DNA of 64,000 nt from Artemia franciscana (lineage: Eukaryota; Arthropoda; Branchiopoda; Anostraca; Artemiidae): the NCBI RefSeq assembly GCF_032884065.1, contig NC_088871.1, forward strand, positions 21,030,755 to 21,094,754, in the 5' to 3' direction. The position numbers and the translations under genes are program-made. Below the pieces are notes generated by a model, which searched no databases, had not been told where the DNA came from, and saw nothing but the letters and a program-made list of their open reading frames with translations. Positions 62,217 to 64,000 of this stretch are shown piece after piece; position 1 is the first letter of the stretch; every line of letters begins with the position of its first letter.

Positions 62217-63179
62217 TGAGGAGTGTTTTCTAAAATAAAGTCTGTTTGAACGTAAGTACACAACGAAAGGTTATTTCAAAGAAGTAAATTTGTGTTATGC
62301 CTCTCAACCAAGTTTAAAGTAACCTCTTCACAAAAACTTGTCACGCGGTTGAACTGGAGACAAAACATGGGTTTTACGTATCACTTCCAAATCAAGGCAA
62401 CAGAATACGGAAAGGAAACACTAACACTCCCCTGTAAGGTTGAAGGCCAAAAAGTCTCTCTCAATGCAAAATAATTGAGTCGGTGTTTTGGAATCGGCAT
62501 GGTGTTTTGTTGTTCTACTTCATGCAACGAGAAGTCACTATCAACACAGAAGCACACTGCCGAAACCTCAGAAAGCTCCGCAGAGCGATTAAAAAAAAAA
62601 ATGGCATACTGGCAGAGGGAATCAAAATCGGTGTTTGGTGTCGGTGTTTTGGAATCGGCATGGTGTTTTATTGGTCAACTTCATGTAACAAGGAGCCACT
62701 ATCAATTCAGAAGCATACTGCTGAACCCTCAGAAAGCTCCACAGAGCGATAAAAAAAAGTGGTATACTGGCAAAGGGAATTGTCCTTAATGACAATGCAA
62801 GACCTTACACTGCAGGTCAGACCCGCAATTTGTTAGACAGTTTTGGCTGGAGAGTTTTAGACCACCCACCCTACAGCCTTTATCTTGCGCCGAGAACTAC
62901 ACGTTTCTTTACCTCAAGCAATACCTCAGTGGCAACCGTTCCAATGATGATGGTGACGTAAAACGGCAGTGAGGTCTTAGTTATCGGAGCAGGTGGCGAT
63001 TTTAATGAAGAGGACACTTTAAAATTTGTTGAGAGGTATGATAAGTGTTTAAACAAACTTGGCAACTATGCCATAAAATAGAGTAAAGTATGTACTTTCT
63101 GGAAATGAATTTACTTTTTTGAAATAATATTTCATTGTGTACTTATCTTCAAGCCAACCTTAGTTAAAAACACCCCTCG
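62217..63179 (+). mobile_element. Mariner-like element with both inverted ends, defective
   Basis: The left end (62217-62290) and right end (63108-63179, reverse complement) align over about 72-74 bp: (T/C)GAGG(A/G)GTGTTTT at the tips, then GTACACAA(C/T)GAAA and TTATTTCAAA(G/A)AAGTAAATT. Each end abuts a TA (62215-62216 and 63180-63181), the mariner target duplication. Inside is transposase sequence: FWNRHGVLLFYFMQRE, then NTEAHCRNLRKLRRAI and, later, NDNARPYTAGQTRNLLDSFGW, VLDHPPYS, LAP. The second catalytic Asp (in DNARP) is present. The first-Asp and helix-turn-helix regions are deleted, and the third-Asp block is frame-shifted with the Asp absent. A 161-bp tandem duplication lies inside. 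Confidence 0.92.
62481..62782 (+). repeat. Internal tandem duplication in the mariner-like transposase
   Basis: CGGTGTTTTGGAATCGGCAT occurs at 62481 and 62642. The copies, 161 bp apart, share ATGGTGTTTT, CTTCATG(C/T)AAC, CACTATCAA, AGAAGCA, CTCAGAAAGCTCC.CAGAGCGAT and ATACTGGCA(A/G)AGGGAAT. The two copies have since diverged by point changes and indels that shift the frame. Confidence 0.9.
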
Positions 63180-63181
63180 TA

Positions 63182-64000
63182 TATGATTGATAGACAATAA
63201 TACCCTTATTTTTCGAGGAAATAAATCAACTTTCACTCTAAACGAAAATTGTAATATTTACATTATTGACAGTATGACAGGGGGTGGCAAAATGTACATC
63301 TACCCACTCCCCAATGAAAAAAATTAGATCCGTCACTGCTAAACAGGCATGGTCAGAGGTAAGCCATACACTAAAAACAATTTAGGCGGAAGACAGATAT
63401 GACACTTATATGCTTTTATAATACATAATCAGATGTTATGCATACTATGGTGAAAAAAGAATTGAGAAGTACAGTATTGACTAAATAGCAATATATAAAA
63501 TGATAACAATAAACCCCCCACTAATTTCGTTAGGAAGCGTGATCACTATTAATCTCAGAGGTAAAAAAGGCTGATATTCGCCCGAAGAGCCCTAAGAGCC
63601 AATTAAATAATTTCCTCTCTTCTATTCAATGGAACTTAAGCATGAAACAAGATCACCCACAATGTTTTACGTCATCATTTACTTTTATCTAAATAAATCA
63701 GATTTTCATGCTTTAATTTTCAGCAGCACAACTACAAAGTCACTGGTTTCGAATAACAACAACCTTTGCTGATTCCTATGGTTTCCTATTCAGAAAGTTA
63801 AAGTAAAATAGAAGCGTTTCGGTTACAAACTTCAATTTGTGTCATTTCATCGGAAATGTTCTGTCACTTATATTGAATGCTAGCAAATTATAAAATAATA
63901 TTCTTTATGAGTGTCGCGTCTTTATATTCAAATGTATCACAAAATATTCTTCTTGTTTAGATTATTAGGAAGATGCTTTCACATGATCTCGCCCTAGATT
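63182..64000. other. Unassigned sequence to the right edge
   Basis: AT-rich. No gene, repeat or RNA was recognised, and no ARNT bHLH exon is visible here. Confidence 0.5.

Overview
This is a eukaryotic, AT-rich, intron-rich and very repeat-rich window. The genes are arthropod-type. The long (TA)n and (GA)n tracts, kilobase-scale introns and many degenerate non-LTR fragments would suit a crustacean, perhaps a branchiopod such as Artemia, but nothing in the window proves the species. No bacterial, phage or CRISPR features are present. One 100-base N run (23493-23592) marks an assembly gap.

Three protein-coding genes can be reconstructed by splice-phase-consistent exon joining. (1) Positions 1481-3764, plus strand: the last three exons of a contactin-type neuronal and septate-junction adhesion protein, with the end of one fibronectin III domain, the last fibronectin III domain, and a GPI-anchor signal. 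(2) Positions 7264-14906, minus strand: a complete small SERF/4F5 protein (67 aa). Its first exon contributes only 7 coding bases and is separated from the second by a 7.4-kb intron. (3) Positions 24085-52841, minus strand: seven consecutive exons of the bHLH-PAS factor ARNT/Tango. They give 457 uninterrupted codons covering PAS-A, PAS-B and part of the Gln/Ser/Pro-rich C-terminal region. The bHLH exons lie beyond the right edge, and the last exon(s) downstream of 24085 were not found. Contactin and SERF are convergent; SERF and ARNT share a strand.

Most of the rest is mobile or repeated DNA. The main families are: R1, an arrayed repeat of about 290 bp built from two related half-units of about 145 bp with recurrent G-tracts (16.4-18.1, 19.3-21.0, 28.1-29.0, 41.2-43.2 and 60.9-61.4 kb); E1, a composite element of 1.6-1.75 kb with a 5' hairpin and two nested inverted repeats (9.1-10.8 and 38.2-39.8 kb, with truncated or diverged relatives at 13.9, 48.7 and 57.7 kb); a mariner-like element with both terminal inverted repeats and TA flanks but a broken transposase carrying an internal tandem duplication (62217-63179); a tRNA-derived SINE (51.3 kb); and at least eight fragments of non-LTR retrotransposons. 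Several other local tandem duplications and dispersed pairs are listed.

The most interesting pattern is that several unrelated-looking noncoding repeat families each carry a short, nearly perfect stem-loop at or near an edge, in one family with a compensatory base-pair change between copies. This suggests a hairpin-ended class of non-autonomous elements, possibly Helitron/Helentron-like.
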